A DNA stretch of 64,000 bases from Bradyrhizobium yuanmingense (GCF_029167105.1 NZ_JARFML010000014.1:62001-126000); one strand, 5' to 3'; shown: positions 42,896-52,520, counted from the first letter of the stretch. A program made the numbers and translations. The notes: generated by a model from the letters alone, not told the origin.

Positions 42896-45208
42896 CTAAA
42901 ACGTTCCGGCCACAGTGACCCGAACCGCCATCGGCTCGACCGGGTGCAGCACATAGTCCATCACGCCGTTCCCGCAGACCGCGGCCGGTGCGGCATTGGC
43001 GGTGCAGAGATTATAGAGCGTGTCGGTCTTCAACAGCGAGCCATAGGCATAGGTGATCTGGTTCGCCTTGCTGTTGAAGAGATTGAGCACGTCGAACTGG
43101 ATGCGCCAGCCGTTCTCGCTGCGGTAGCCGAGCCGCGCGTTGACGATGCCGGTCGGCCGCGAGCGGAACGCATTGTCCGCCGTCAACGGGCTCGCGCCGA
43201 TGTAGCGCCAGCGCGCGCTGCCGAACCACCCCGTCTTCTCGCCAAGTGTTATTCCCGCCGATGCCACCACCGCCGGGGCATTGGGAATGTAGTTGCCGGG
43301 CGCATTGCCGGTCTGCGCCTCGGGATATCCGGCGAGCGAGGCATAGACCGCGGCCTGCTCGCCGTCATGGCCGCGGAAGCGCGCATGCGTCATTGCAAGA
43401 TCCAGATCGATGTCGATCCAGGGCCGCGGCCGGTAGTGGTTGGTCCACTCGAAGCCGTAGCGGCGGCTGGCGCGGGTTGCCGAGGTATCGCCGGCATCGC
43501 CGGAGAACAGGATCTCGGAATCCTGGTCCAGGAGGAAGAAGCTGAGAGAGCTGTCGAGGCCGGGAACGATCCTGCTGCGAACCCCGACCTCCGCGCCTCT
43601 GGTGCGCACCAGGAGCGGTGACGGCGTGAGCCTCGTCGCGGGATCGGTAGGATCCTCCGTCGTGGTCGCACCGCGCGCATCGTTCGAGTGCATGCCGTAG
43701 CCGGCGCCGAGGAAGAATTCGGTCCGGTCGAACGGACCAAACACCATCCTGAATTTCGGGCTGCCGAGCGCGGCATCGGCGCGACCGGAATTTGCGGCGT
43801 TGAACAGAGAGGTGACGTCGGCGGCGTAATAATCGCCGCGCCAGCCCAATGTCGTCCTGAGCCAGTCGGTCCAGCGCACCGTGTTTTCGGCATAGACCCC
43901 GACGCTGCCCTCGCCGACCTTGTCGCTGCGGATATTGCCGGTGAAGCCGCGCCGGAACGTATTGGTGAGCGCGAGGTCGATCGCATCATAACGCGATTGC
44001 AGACCGAAGGTGGTCTGCATCGGCAGGCCGGCAAAGGAGCCGTTCAGCGTGCGCGAGAGGTTGGCGCCCGCCATCAGGCGGTCGTCGTGCTGGTGGAACT
44101 GGTCGCCGAGCACGGGATCGTCGAGGAAGTAAGTGAAATTGTTGAAGAGGTCGAGCTGGCTCTTCACCAGATAGGCGTTGGCCTTCCATGAACCGATGTC
44201 ATCGGTCTGCGCGATGCGCCCGGACAGCGCAAAGCGGTTGGCATGACCGCCGTCGCTCGGATCTTCCGAACCGTACCGGCCGAGCAGGCCGCTGGTGATG
44301 GCGCGCTGCGGCACCTGGTCGGTCGCATTCCATTTGTTGACGTAGGCCATGCCGGTGAGCGACATGCCGTCGGTCGCGGTGCCCTGGCTGTAGCGCACGA
44401 GGCCGTTGAGCTTTCGCAATTTGTCCGGATTGTCCCACGGACCGTCGTAGGTACCGATCTCGCCGGCCACCAGCAGCGAACCGTCGCCAACTTTCGCGGA
44501 ATCCATGCCGAGCAGACGGCGGTAACCGAAGCTGCCGGCGCTCACCTGCGCCAGCCGCCTTGTGCTGTCGATCAGGCCGATGTGAACGCTTCCGACCGAG
44601 GCGAAGTCGCCTTCGTCGGCGAAGTAAGGTCCCTTGCGCACGTCCATTGCGGCGATGGTTTCCGGGATCAGCCAGTTGAGATCGGCATAGCCCTGGCCAT
44701 GCGCGTGGGTGCGCATGTTGACGGGGACGCCGTCGACGGTGATCGCAAGATCGGTGCCGTGGTCGAGATTGTACCCGCGCAGGAAATATTGGTTGGCTTT
44801 GCCCTCGCCGGAATGCTGCGTCACGATCAGTCCCGGCACGGCCTCGAGCGCCTCGCCCGGCCGTGTGAAAGGGCGTGCGTTGATCTCGTCGCCGGAGACA
44901 GTGATCTCGCTGGCCATGCCGGCTGGGGCTCTTGCTCCCGAGCCGGCACTGCGCGGATCCGACGCCTGCGCCGTCGCGGAAGACACGAAGATGCGGCGGC
45001 CGGCCGCGTGCGGTCTGGCGGCACGGCGCGATGCGGCCGTCATCTTGCGCCCGGGCGCGGCGCCGCCACTGACCTCGACCGGCGGCAATTCGCGTGAGGC
45101 GTCATTGCGCTGTGCAAAGGCGCGGCCGTTATCCGCGATCAGCGCCAAGACCGAGAGTGCCGTCAAAGCGCCGCCGCGACGACCGTGCTCAGGCCGCCTC
45201 GGTCGCAT
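42896..45208 (-). CDS. TonB-dependent outer-membrane receptor, probably nickel
   Basis: The 770-residue receptor has a signal peptide (MRPRRPEHG to RAFAQ), a plug domain with TRPGEALEAVPGLIVTQHSG and FLRGYNLDHGTDLAITVDG, and a 22-strand barrel type ending in Phe (VAGTF). Several His in the plug (QHSGEG, NLDHG, MRTHAHGQG) could bind metal. ATG 45208 overlaps the nickel permease gene by 20 bp. The upstream NikR operator assigns it to nickel import across the outer membrane; this is inferred from regulation and linkage. Confidence 0.85.
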   Translation of the reverse strand: MRPRRPEHGRRGGALTALSVLALIADNGRAFAQRNDASRELPPVEVSGGAAPGRKMTAASRRAARPHAAGRRIFVSSATAQASDPRSAGSGARAPAGMASEITVSGDEINARPFTRPGEALEAVPGLIVTQHSGEGKANQYFLRGYNLDHGTDLAITVDGVPVNMRTHAHGQGYADLNWLIPETIAAMDVRKGPYFADEGDFASVGSVHIGLIDSTRRLAQVSAGSFGYRRLLGMDSAKVGDGSLLVAGEIGTYDGPWDNPDKLRKLNGLVRYSQGTATDGMSLTGMAYVNKWNATDQVPQRAITSGLLGRYGSEDPSDGGHANRFALSGRIAQTDDIGSWKANAYLVKSQLDLFNNFTYFLDDPVLGDQFHQHDDRLMAGANLSRTLNGSFAGLPMQTTFGLQSRYDAIDLALTNTFRRGFTGNIRSDKVGEGSVGVYAENTVRWTDWLRTTLGWRGDYYAADVTSLFNAANSGRADAALGSPKFRMVFGPFDRTEFFLGAGYGMHSNDARGATTTEDPTDPATRLTPSPLLVRTRGAEVGVRSRIVPGLDSSLSFFLLDQDSEILFSGDAGDTSATRASRRYGFEWTNHYRPRPWIDIDLDLAMTHARFRGHDGEQAAVYASLAGYPEAQTGNAPGNYIPNAPAVVASAGITLGEKTGWFGSARWRYIGASPLTADNAFRSRPTGIVNARLGYRSENGWRIQFDVLNLFNSKANQITYAYGSLLKTDTLYNLCTANAAPAAVCGNGVMDYVLHPVEPMAVRVTVAGTF

Positions 45209-46268
45209 CGGTGCATTCCAAAACTTTCGTGCCGGCGCGGCGAGGCTCGTTCCCGAACATGCGGCGATAGAGCACGACCGAGACGAGCCATGCGACCGCA
45301 AACAGGGCGATCACGACAAAGCCGACATTGGCAAGCGACTCGTTGAGCTCCTCGACCAGCACCCATGCGCCGCCGGAGAGACCGAGCCGCTCGCCGATCA
45401 GGCCGAGCGCTTCGATCCCGCCGATGAACAGTGCAACCGCGACGGAGGCGCCGGTGATCGTGAGATTGTACCAGAGCTTGCGCAAGGGATCGACGAAGGC
45501 CCAGCGATAGGCGCTCACCATCAGCGCGGAATCGGCAGTGTCGACCAGCGCCATGCCTGCCGCGAACAGCGCGGGGAAAACCAGCACATCGGCGAGCGAG
45601 GCGCCGCGTGCGGCTTCGCTGGCGGAGATGCTGAGCAGGCTGATCTCCGTCGCGGTGTCGAAGCCGAGGCCGAACAGGAAGCCGAGCGGGTACATGTGCC
45701 AGGGCTTCGTCACCAGGCGGAACATCGGGCCGAGCAGCCGGGCCAGGACACCGCGGCTGGCAAGCAGCGCATCGAGCTGCGCAGCATCGTGAACGCCCTG
45801 CTCCCGCGCCGCGCGAAACGTCCGCCACAGGCCGACGAAAATGACGAGGTTGATCGCGGCAACCGCGAGCAGGAACAGCGCCGAGACCGAGGTGCCGATG
45901 AGACCGCCGACCTCCTTGAGCAGGCTGTCGCCGCCGAGGCTCACGACGCCCAATGCCAGCAGCATGGTCGCCACCACGACGACGGTGGAATGGCCGAGCG
46001 CGAAATAGAGGCCGACGCTGCGCGGCGTTTCCCCACCCTGCATCAGCTTGCGCACGACGTTGTCGATCGCGGCAATGTGGTCGGCATCGACGGCATGACG
46101 CAGGCCGAACACCCACGCCAGCAATGCAGTCGCCATCACCGTCGGCCTGTCGCCGAACTGCGTGAAGGCCCAGGCCCATGCGGCGAGGTTGGCGGCGACG
46201 AGCCCGCCGAGCAGCGCCGCCGTTCCGGGCTCGACCGCCCGCAAAGTCCGCATCGCTACTCGTTCCAT
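45189..46268 (-). CDS. NiCoT family nickel/cobalt permease (HoxN/NixA type)
   Basis: The 359-residue membrane protein has the NiCoT signature RHAVDADHIAAIDN (57-70) and LGFDTATEI, with about eight helices. It moves Ni2+ (or Co2+) into the cytoplasm. ATG 46268 is used; ATG 46253 is an alternative. The exact NikR operator upstream makes nickel the likely metal, for hydrogenase or urease elsewhere in the genome. Confidence 0.9.
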   Translation of the reverse strand: MERVAMRTLRAVEPGTAALLGGLVAANLAAWAWAFTQFGDRPTVMATALLAWVFGLRHAVDADHIAAIDNVVRKLMQGGETPRSVGLYFALGHSTVVVVATMLLALGVVSLGGDSLLKEVGGLIGTSVSALFLLAVAAINLVIFVGLWRTFRAAREQGVHDAAQLDALLASRGVLARLLGPMFRLVTKPWHMYPLGFLFGLGFDTATEISLLSISASEAARGASLADVLVFPALFAAGMALVDTADSALMVSAYRWAFVDPLRKLWYNLTITGASVAVALFIGGIEALGLIGERLGLSGGAWVLVEELNESLANVGFVVIALFAVAWLVSVVLYRRMFGNEPRRAGTKVLECTDATEAA

Positions 46269-46283
46269 TCGCCCGCCTTTTCA

Positions 46284-46311
46284 GTATGACGTTTATCAAA
46301 ATTTCTCATAC
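46284..46311. promoter_or_regulatory. NikR operator
   Basis: GTATGA (46284-46289), exactly 16 nt, then TCATAC (46306-46311). This is the established NikR recognition pattern GTATGA-N16-TCATAC with no mismatch, 16 bp before the permease start. Nickel-loaded NikR would repress the permease-receptor operon. It could also affect the divergent small gene. Confidence 0.85.
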
Positions 46312-46549
46312 TGGCAAGAGCAAGAGCCGGACCAGTTTCGTGCTGACCCCTGACGATCCGACGGAATGGAAGCCAAACGGCTGGCTTGAGGGAAGAATTC
46401 CGCGTCAGCGGGATCACAGCGCCGAGGACGGTCGTCAGGGGAAGCTCGGCCCATGCAAGTGGAACCGATCGCTGTGAAGCGGCTCACATCCGATTTGACG
46501 ATCCGGATGTATTCATCGTGCCGGGTGGAGATGGCAGACGGAGACGCGC

Positions 46550-46750
46550 ATGAAACTCCTCATGCTCTCGCTAATCGCAGCCATGCTTCTCGCCGGTGCG
46601 GCCAATAGCGTGTTCAGGCCGCATCCAGTGCCTCATTCCGGTCACCCCGGGATGGCGTCTATTCACGACATGCAGACGGGCCGGGCCGACAAGCTTCCCG
46701 AGCAGGAGCTGCAGGACCGCTCCGTCTTGTTTGCGAAAGAGCCGCGGTAG
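46550..46750 (+). CDS. Small secreted or membrane-anchored protein (66 residues)
   Basis: The 66-residue protein has an N-terminal hydrophobic signal (MKLLMLSLIAAMLLAGAANS) and a polar His/Pro-containing tail (RPHPVPHSGHPGM). CGGAGA precedes ATG 46550. It lies alone between the nickel locus and the formate dehydrogenase locus. The His-rich tail could bind metal, but this is speculation; function unknown. Confidence 0.6.
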   Translation: MKLLMLSLIAAMLLAGAANSVFRPHPVPHSGHPGMASIHDMQTGRADKLPEQELQDRSVLFAKEPR

Positions 46751-46764
46751 GCCGACAGGGCGCT

Positions 46765-47766
46765 TTATTCGGCCGCTGCAGTCGCGGGTTGCGGCTGGCC
46801 GTCGTTCGGTCCCGTTCGCGCCATCTGCTCGTCGAGCCAGAGACTGTGGTGCTCGCGCGCCCAATTGACGTCGACTTCGCCCGAGCCCATGGCCGCGAAC
46901 GCACCTTCCATGCCGATGGTGCCGATATAGATGTGCCCGATCATCGCCGCGACGAACAGGACCGCCACAATGGAGTGGACGATCTGGGCCATCTGCATGC
47001 TTTCGATACCCGTGCCGTAGAACGGGAACATCAGCGCATAGCCGCTCGCCGCGACGAGCCCACCACCGATCACGACGATCCAGTAGATCAACTTCTGGCC
47101 GCCATTGAAGCGATTGGCCGGCGGATGGTCATGCCCGATCAGGCCGCCACCCCGCTTGGCCCATTCGATATCCACCTTGCTGGGAATGTTGCCGCCGATC
47201 CACATCAGGAAGATCAGCACGACCCCCAGCGTGAACGGGAAACTCAGATAATTGTGGGCGTATTTGGCCCATTGCGACCATTCGGAAAAGGCCTCGAAAC
47301 CGATCAGCGGCAAAAGCAGTTGCCGGCCAAAGGTGACGTTGAGGCCGGAGATCGCCAGGATGATGAAGCAGGTCGCCGTCATCCAGTGCACGAAACGTTC
47401 GAAACCGTTGAAGCGCACGATGGTGCGGCCCGAGCGGCCGCTTTCCAGCCGAACCATGCCGCGGGTGAGATAGAAGATCATGATCAGGGCGATCATGCCA
47501 ATGATGGCAACGCCGCCGATCCAGGGCAGCGTCACCATGCGGAATTCGCGCCATTCCCGCCCCTGCGGCTGCTCAAGAACGCCGGACCGCTGATCCGGGA
47601 TGCTGACACGCCCTTGAATCCGGTTCAGCTCCTGCAGAAGCTGCTGCTCCTTGACCGAGCTTGCAGTCGGATTGACCTGCTGAGCACTCGCGGGCGCCAC
47701 GCTTACCAAAAGAAGCAGCGCCCAGGCGCCCAGCGCCAGACGAATGAACCTTCCAAACGACGCCAT
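46765..47766 (-). CDS. Formate dehydrogenase gamma subunit (cytochrome b556)
   Basis: The 333-residue membrane subunit has a signal peptide (cleavage near APASAQQ), an N-terminal periplasmic segment, then helices with heme-ligand His in FERFVHWM, YAHNYL and the pair HSIVAVLFVAAMIGH. It takes electrons from the Fe-S subunit to quinone. It is longer than E. coli FdnI (217) because of the N-terminal extension. ATG 47766 has GGGGAGG upstream; a longer frame is not supported. Last gene of the locus. Confidence 0.88.
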   Translation of the reverse strand: MASFGRFIRLALGAWALLLLVSVAPASAQQVNPTASSVKEQQLLQELNRIQGRVSIPDQRSGVLEQPQGREWREFRMVTLPWIGGVAIIGMIALIMIFYLTRGMVRLESGRSGRTIVRFNGFERFVHWMTATCFIILAISGLNVTFGRQLLLPLIGFEAFSEWSQWAKYAHNYLSFPFTLGVVLIFLMWIGGNIPSKVDIEWAKRGGGLIGHDHPPANRFNGGQKLIYWIVVIGGGLVAASGYALMFPFYGTGIESMQMAQIVHSIVAVLFVAAMIGHIYIGTIGMEGAFAAMGSGEVDVNWAREHHSLWLDEQMARTGPNDGQPQPATAAAE

Positions 47767-47806
47767 CACGTCCTCCCCGGTCTTGCGCGCCCTGCGGCTG
47801 CCCACG

Positions 47807-48403
47807 TCAGGACTCGATTGTCTCGCGATATGCGGTCTTCCAGCCCCACGCACCCGAGCCGTAGCCGCGCTTCATGACGCGCTCCTTGTAGATCTGCGCG
47901 ATGATCTCGCCGTCGCCCGCAAGCAAGGATTTGGTCGAACACATCTCGGCGCACAGCGGCAGCTTGCCTTCCGCCAGCCGGTTCGCACCGTATTTCGCGT
48001 ATTCCTCCTTGCTGCCGTCGGCCTCCGGGCCGCCGGCGCAATAGGTGCATTTGTCCATCTTGCCTCGGGAGCCGAAGTTTCCGACCTTCGGATATTGCGG
48101 CGCCCCGAACGGACAGGCGTAGAAGCAATAGCCGCAGCCGATGCAGAGATCCTTGGAGTGCAGCACCACGGCATCGGCCGTGGTGTAGAAGCAGTTGACC
48201 GGACACACCGCCGCGCAGGGCGCATCGGTGCAGTGCATGCAGGCCATCGAGATCGAGCGCTCGCCCGGCTTGCCGTCGTTGATGGTGACGACGCGCCGCC
48301 GGTTGATGCCCCAGGGCACCTCGTGCTCGTTCTTGCAGGCGGTGACGCAGGCGTTGCATTCGATGCAGCGATCAGCGTCGCAGAGAAATTTCATCCGAGC
48401 CAT
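47807..48403 (-). CDS. Formate dehydrogenase beta subunit (four [4Fe-4S] clusters)
   Basis: The 198-residue subunit has CIECNACVTAC, CMHCTDAPCAAVCPVNC, CIGCGYCFYACP and the CTYC...CAEMC set, giving four [4Fe-4S] clusters as in FdnH/FdoH. Unlike E. coli FdnH it has no C-terminal transmembrane helix, so it must dock through the alpha and gamma subunits. It starts 13 bp after fdhA. Confidence 0.9.
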   Translation of the reverse strand: MARMKFLCDADRCIECNACVTACKNEHEVPWGINRRRVVTINDGKPGERSISMACMHCTDAPCAAVCPVNCFYTTADAVVLHSKDLCIGCGYCFYACPFGAPQYPKVGNFGSRGKMDKCTYCAGGPEADGSKEEYAKYGANRLAEGKLPLCAEMCSTKSLLAGDGEIIAQIYKERVMKRGYGSGAWGWKTAYRETIES

Positions 48404-48416
48404 GTGCGTGCTCCTC

Positions 48417-51359
48417 TCAGGCTGCGACGATCTGACAAAGCGTGACCTTCGGCTCCTGCATGCCGGTTGCAGGATCGTAGCCGTAGCTCGTGATCGTGTT
48501 GGCGCTCTCGCCCAGCACGATCGGATCGGTGCCGGCGGGATAGTTCTTGCGCAGGTCGTTGCCGCCGAGCCAGCCGCCGAAATGGAACGGCATCCAGGCG
48601 ACGCCCTTGCCGACGCGTTCGGTCACCATCGCCTTCATCCTGGCCCGCGCATTGTTCTCGGCGCCGCTCACCCAGACCCAGCCGCCGTCCTTGATGCCGC
48701 GGTCAGCGGCATCAGCCGGGCTGATCTCGATGAACATGTCCTGTTGCAATTCGGCGAGCCACGGATTGGTGCGGGTTTCCTCGCCGCCGCCTTCGTATTC
48801 GACGAGACGTCCGGAGGAGAGGATCAGCGGGAACTGCTTGGCGATCCCCTTCTCCACCGCCGCCTTCTGCACCGAGAAGCCGATGTTGGGCAGACGGAAC
48901 TGCTTGGCATCGGGCAAGGTCGGATACTTCTCGACGAGGTCGACGCGCGGCGTGTAGATCGGCTCGCGGTGCACCGGAATCGGATCCGGTAGACCGAACG
49001 CATTCATGCGCGCCTTGCCGTTGCCGAAGGGCACGCAGCCATGCTTCAGCGCGACGCGCTGGATGCCGCCGGAGAGGTCGAGCGCCCAGGACACCGCATC
49101 CGGATTGGCCGGGTTGACCCGCTGGATGGTCGCCATCTCGGCCTCGGTGAGATCCTTGTCCCAACCGAGCTTCTTCAGGCTCGCCAGCGTGAACTCGGGA
49201 TAGCCGTCCTCGATCTCCGATCCCTTGGAGAAGGACTTGTCGGCGAGCAGGCTCACCTTCCGCGTCGTGCCGTCGGGCAGCTTCTCCTCGCGCTCGATGC
49301 CGAAGCGCGGACGGAATGCACCGCCGCCGTCCATGACGTGCAGATTGTTGTTGTAGAGCAGCGGCGAGCCGGGATGCTTCACCTCGGGCGAGCCCCAGCA
49401 CGGCCAAGGCAGGCCGTAATAATCGCCGCCGACGTCCGGATCGTCCTTGGGCGCGCGCATCGTCACCAGATCGAACTTGTGCTGGTTCTTCATATGCGCC
49501 TTGATGCGCTCCGGCGACTGGCCGCAATAACCGGTCGACCAGCTTCCACGGTTGATCTCGCGCAGCACGTCCTCGGGGACCGGAAGGTTGTTCTCGACCT
49601 TGATGTTCTTGAACATCTTGTCGGCGAAGCCGAACTTCTTCGCCAGCAGATAGATGATCTCGAGGTCGTCCTTGGATTCGAAGATCGGTTTGACGATCTG
49701 CTCGCCCCATTGCATCGAGCGATTGGAGGCGACGCGCGATCCCGCGCATTCGAACTGCGTCGCCACGGGCAGGATATAGACGCCGTCCTTGCGCCCGGCC
49801 TCGACCGCCAGAGACGCCCAGGTGGTCGGGTGCGGATCGGCGATCACCAGCAGCTCCAGCGCCTTCAGGCCCTTTAGCGATTCGGGAATGCGGGTAATGC
49901 TGTTGCTGGCGTGGCCTTGCACGAACACGGCCTTGACGTTGTCCTTCTGTGCGACGTCCGCCTTCGGCAACAGCGCGGCATCGAACCAGCGCGTCAGCGG
50001 GATGCCTGGCGTCTCCATCTGCTTCTTCTCGTCGAAGCGCGAGACGAGATAGTCGTAGTCGACCTCCCAGACCCGGGACCAGTGCTTCCAGGCGCCCTCC
50101 GCGAGGCCGTAGTAGAACGGCAACGTCACGATATCGAGGCCGACGTCGGTCGCGCCCTGCACATTGTCATGGCCGCGCAGGATGTTGGCGCCGGCCCCGG
50201 CCTTGCCGATATTGCCCGTCATCAGCAGCGCGATGCAGCTCGCCCGCACGTTGGCGGTGCCGACGGTGTGCTGGGTCTGGCCCATGCACCAGATGATGGT
50301 CGCGGGCTTGACCGTCGCGAATGTCTTGGCGACGCGCTCGAGCTGCGCGGCGGGCACACCGGTGACGCGCTCGACCTCCTGCGGATTCCATTTCTCGACC
50401 TCCTTGCGCAGGTCGTCGAAGCCGTAGACGCGCTGGGCGATGAATTCCTTGTCCTCCCAGCCGTTCTTCAGGATGTGCCACATCATGCCGTAGAGCACCG
50501 GAATGTCGGTGCCGGGACGGATGCGGACATATTCGGTGGCATGTGCCGCGGTGCGGGTCAGGCGCGGATCGAAGACGATGAAATTCGCCTTGTTGAGCTC
50601 CTTGGATTCGAGCAGGTGCTGCATGCTGACCGGATGCGCTTCCGCCGCGTTGCTGCCGATGAACAGCATCGTCTTGGAGTTGCGCATGTCGTTGATGCTG
50701 TTCGTCATCGCGCCGTAGCCCCAGGTATTGGCGACGCCGGTGACGGTGGTAGAGTGGCAAATCCGCGCCTGGTGATCGGTGTTGTTGGTGCCCCAGAACG
50801 CGCCCAACTTGCGGAACAGGTAGGCTCCTTCGTTGGTCATCTTGGCCGAGCCGAGCCAATAGACCGAATCGCTGCCCGATTTCTCGCGAACCTGCAGCAG
50901 CTTGTCGCCGATCTCGTTCACCGCCGTGTCCCACGACACCCGCGTCCACTGCCCGTTCACCAGCTTCATCGGATAGCGCAGGCGGCGATCGCTGTGCACG
51001 AGTTCGCGCACCGAGGCGCCCTTGGCGCAATGCGAGCCACGGTTGATCGGCGAATCCCAGCTCGGTTCCTGCCCGATCCAGACTCCGTTGAGGACTTCCG
51101 CCGTCACCGTGCAGCCCACGGCACAATGCGTGCAGATGCTCTTCTTGACGGTGGCGCCGGCCGCGAGCGGGCCGGCGGCGGCCGCCTCCGCCTTTCGCAC
51201 GTTGCCGACAGGCATGGCCCCGAGCGCAGCGAGCGCGCCGCCGGCCAGGCCGGATTTGCGCAGGAACGTGCGGCGATCAAGTCCCCCGCCCTGCCCCGCA
51301 AGGGATTCGGCGACGGAACCGCTGCGATCGGAGCGCTGGTGTGTTCGCTTGATAAGCAC
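48417..51359 (-). CDS. Formate dehydrogenase alpha subunit (Mo-bis-PGD, Cys type)
   Basis: The 980-residue catalytic subunit has a Tat signal (DRRTFLRKSG, 28-37), the [4Fe-4S] ligands C76, C79, C83 and C111, and active-site C201-H202 (QARICHSTT). E. coli FdnG and FdoG use selenocysteine at this position; here the codon is Cys, so no SECIS element is needed. It oxidizes formate in the periplasm. Genes for the beta and gamma subunits follow, and the small Tat protein and chaperone precede. Confidence 0.92.
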   Translation of the reverse strand: MLIKRTHQRSDRSGSVAESLAGQGGGLDRRTFLRKSGLAGGALAALGAMPVGNVRKAEAAAAGPLAAGATVKKSICTHCAVGCTVTAEVLNGVWIGQEPSWDSPINRGSHCAKGASVRELVHSDRRLRYPMKLVNGQWTRVSWDTAVNEIGDKLLQVREKSGSDSVYWLGSAKMTNEGAYLFRKLGAFWGTNNTDHQARICHSTTVTGVANTWGYGAMTNSINDMRNSKTMLFIGSNAAEAHPVSMQHLLESKELNKANFIVFDPRLTRTAAHATEYVRIRPGTDIPVLYGMMWHILKNGWEDKEFIAQRVYGFDDLRKEVEKWNPQEVERVTGVPAAQLERVAKTFATVKPATIIWCMGQTQHTVGTANVRASCIALLMTGNIGKAGAGANILRGHDNVQGATDVGLDIVTLPFYYGLAEGAWKHWSRVWEVDYDYLVSRFDEKKQMETPGIPLTRWFDAALLPKADVAQKDNVKAVFVQGHASNSITRIPESLKGLKALELLVIADPHPTTWASLAVEAGRKDGVYILPVATQFECAGSRVASNRSMQWGEQIVKPIFESKDDLEIIYLLAKKFGFADKMFKNIKVENNLPVPEDVLREINRGSWSTGYCGQSPERIKAHMKNQHKFDLVTMRAPKDDPDVGGDYYGLPWPCWGSPEVKHPGSPLLYNNNLHVMDGGGAFRPRFGIEREEKLPDGTTRKVSLLADKSFSKGSEIEDGYPEFTLASLKKLGWDKDLTEAEMATIQRVNPANPDAVSWALDLSGGIQRVALKHGCVPFGNGKARMNAFGLPDPIPVHREPIYTPRVDLVEKYPTLPDAKQFRLPNIGFSVQKAAVEKGIAKQFPLILSSGRLVEYEGGGEETRTNPWLAELQQDMFIEISPADAADRGIKDGGWVWVSGAENNARARMKAMVTERVGKGVAWMPFHFGGWLGGNDLRKNYPAGTDPIVLGESANTITSYGYDPATGMQEPKVTLCQIVAA

Positions 51360-51373
51360 GGGCAGCCTCCCTC

Positions 51374-51583
51374 TCAGGCCGGATAACGATTGACGCGGTA
51401 GAACGTCTTCACGTGATCGGATTCCTTGTAGCGCGCCTTGCGCTTCTCATCGTTGGTTTCACTGTCGGCCTGGGCGGACCCGACCAACGGTGTCGCAAGC
51501 GCCGCGCCGGCACCGGCGGTACCCAAGCCGACCTTTCGCAGGAAATCGCGGCGCCCAACCTTTGCTTTCGTCTCGTCACTCAT
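51374..51583 (-). CDS. Formate dehydrogenase-associated Tat-signal small protein
   Basis: The 69-residue protein is almost half Tat signal (VGRRDFLRKVGLG, 9-21) with an acidic, Lys-rich tail ending FYRVNRYPA. GGGAGAG precedes ATG 51583; a longer frame is not supported. It is placed between the chaperone and fdhA genes, 14 bp before fdhA. Such short Tat proteins accompany many proteobacterial formate dehydrogenases; their role is not settled. Confidence 0.8.
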   Translation of the reverse strand: MSDETKAKVGRRDFLRKVGLGTAGAGAALATPLVGSAQADSETNDEKRKARYKESDHVKTFYRVNRYPA

Positions 51584-51612
51584 CGTATCTCTCCCGGACC
51601 GAAGCGCCTCGG

Positions 51613-52392
51613 TCAGCTGGCGAATGTGAATGCTTCCGTCTCGATTTCGATGAAAGTGCGGCCGAGCGCGCCGACTGCGCGATAGAAACGGGCGGCCCCC
51701 GCGTTCTCGATGTCGGCGAACAGCCGCCCCATCCATGGCGACACATGCTTTTCGAAAAAGGCGCGCTGCGCCTCATGCGAGGCATCGAAGCGGCCATCGG
51801 CAAGGCCCGACATGATCTCGCACAGGATGGCGGCGTGATCTTCGGGTTCGGAATTGTTGGCGATACGCTCGATGCCGAGCGTCATCAGATCGCCGCGCAG
51901 GCGCGACAAGGGCCGTTCGTTGAGAAAGCCTGTGAGATAATAGGACGCATAGGGCAGCAGTTCGCCGCGGCCGAGTCCGACGAACAAATCGAAATATTCC
52001 CGCTCGACTTTTGACGGGACGGCGCTCGAGGCCGCGTCGGCGAGCGCCGCATGCGCGCGCCCGAGCGGCGTCGCGTCTCCGCTGAGCGCGGCGAGCTGCT
52101 CGAGCAGGCGCTTCGACGGAGGCGCAGACAGCAGCACGGCCAGCAGCGCGTATTCGTGCGCGCGCGCCGCGTCGATGGGATCGACGAGCTCGGCGGAGCC
52201 GGCTTGCTCACCGTAAAGATCGGGCCGCAGATCGTTTCGGGAAACGCCGGTCGCCGCTTCGACTGCAACCACCCGTTGTGCGGGCACACGGGTCCAATTC
52301 GACACGGACGGCTGGCTGATGCCTATTTTGCGTGCAAGCTGAGCGATGCCGCCTGCGGCATCGATCGCTCGATCAAGCCCGTCATCCCGCAC
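51613..52392 (-). CDS. Fusion of a Cro/YdaS-type HTH and a TorD-family chaperone
   Basis: The 259-residue protein starts with a helix-turn-helix (about 3-60; GGIAQLARKIGISQPSVSNW) followed by a TorD/DmsD-type helical domain (about 70-245) with LLPYASYYLTGFLNERPL and EPEDHAAILCEIM. TorD proteins bind Tat signals of molybdoenzymes and guard cofactor insertion, here presumably for FdhA and the small Tat protein. The HTH could let the chaperone sense its client and control transcription; this is inferred. It is the first gene after a 128-bp gap. Confidence 0.85.
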   Translation of the reverse strand: MRDDGLDRAIDAAGGIAQLARKIGISQPSVSNWTRVPAQRVVAVEAATGVSRNDLRPDLYGEQAGSAELVDPIDAARAHEYALLAVLLSAPPSKRLLEQLAALSGDATPLGRAHAALADAASSAVPSKVEREYFDLFVGLGRGELLPYASYYLTGFLNERPLSRLRGDLMTLGIERIANNSEPEDHAAILCEIMSGLADGRFDASHEAQRAFFEKHVSPWMGRLFADIENAGAARFYRAVGALGRTFIEIETEAFTFAS

Positions 52393-52432
52393 GTGGACCT
52401 CCCATCCAAGTCCCGTCTGCTCGATTATCGCT

Positions 52433-52443
52433 TTTGTTACAAA
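52433..52443. promoter_or_regulatory. Palindrome TTTGTTACAAA upstream of the HTH-TorD gene
   Basis: This perfect 11-bp palindrome with an odd centre lies 41-51 bp upstream of the HTH-TorD start. On the minus strand a possible TTGACC-17-TACGCT promoter lies just upstream of it. It is a candidate operator for the HTH domain; short, so only suggestive. Confidence 0.35.
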
Positions 52444-52520
52444 GCAGTAGGTAGCGTAATCCGGGTTCCTGCAACGGTCAATCGCTTGCCATAGCCGTTC
52501 CCTATAGCCTTTGGTCGTGT

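Noticed and set aside
48417..51359. Selenocysteine formate dehydrogenase
   Set aside because: The active-site position is encoded as Cys201 (TGC), not TGA, and the frame is open throughout.
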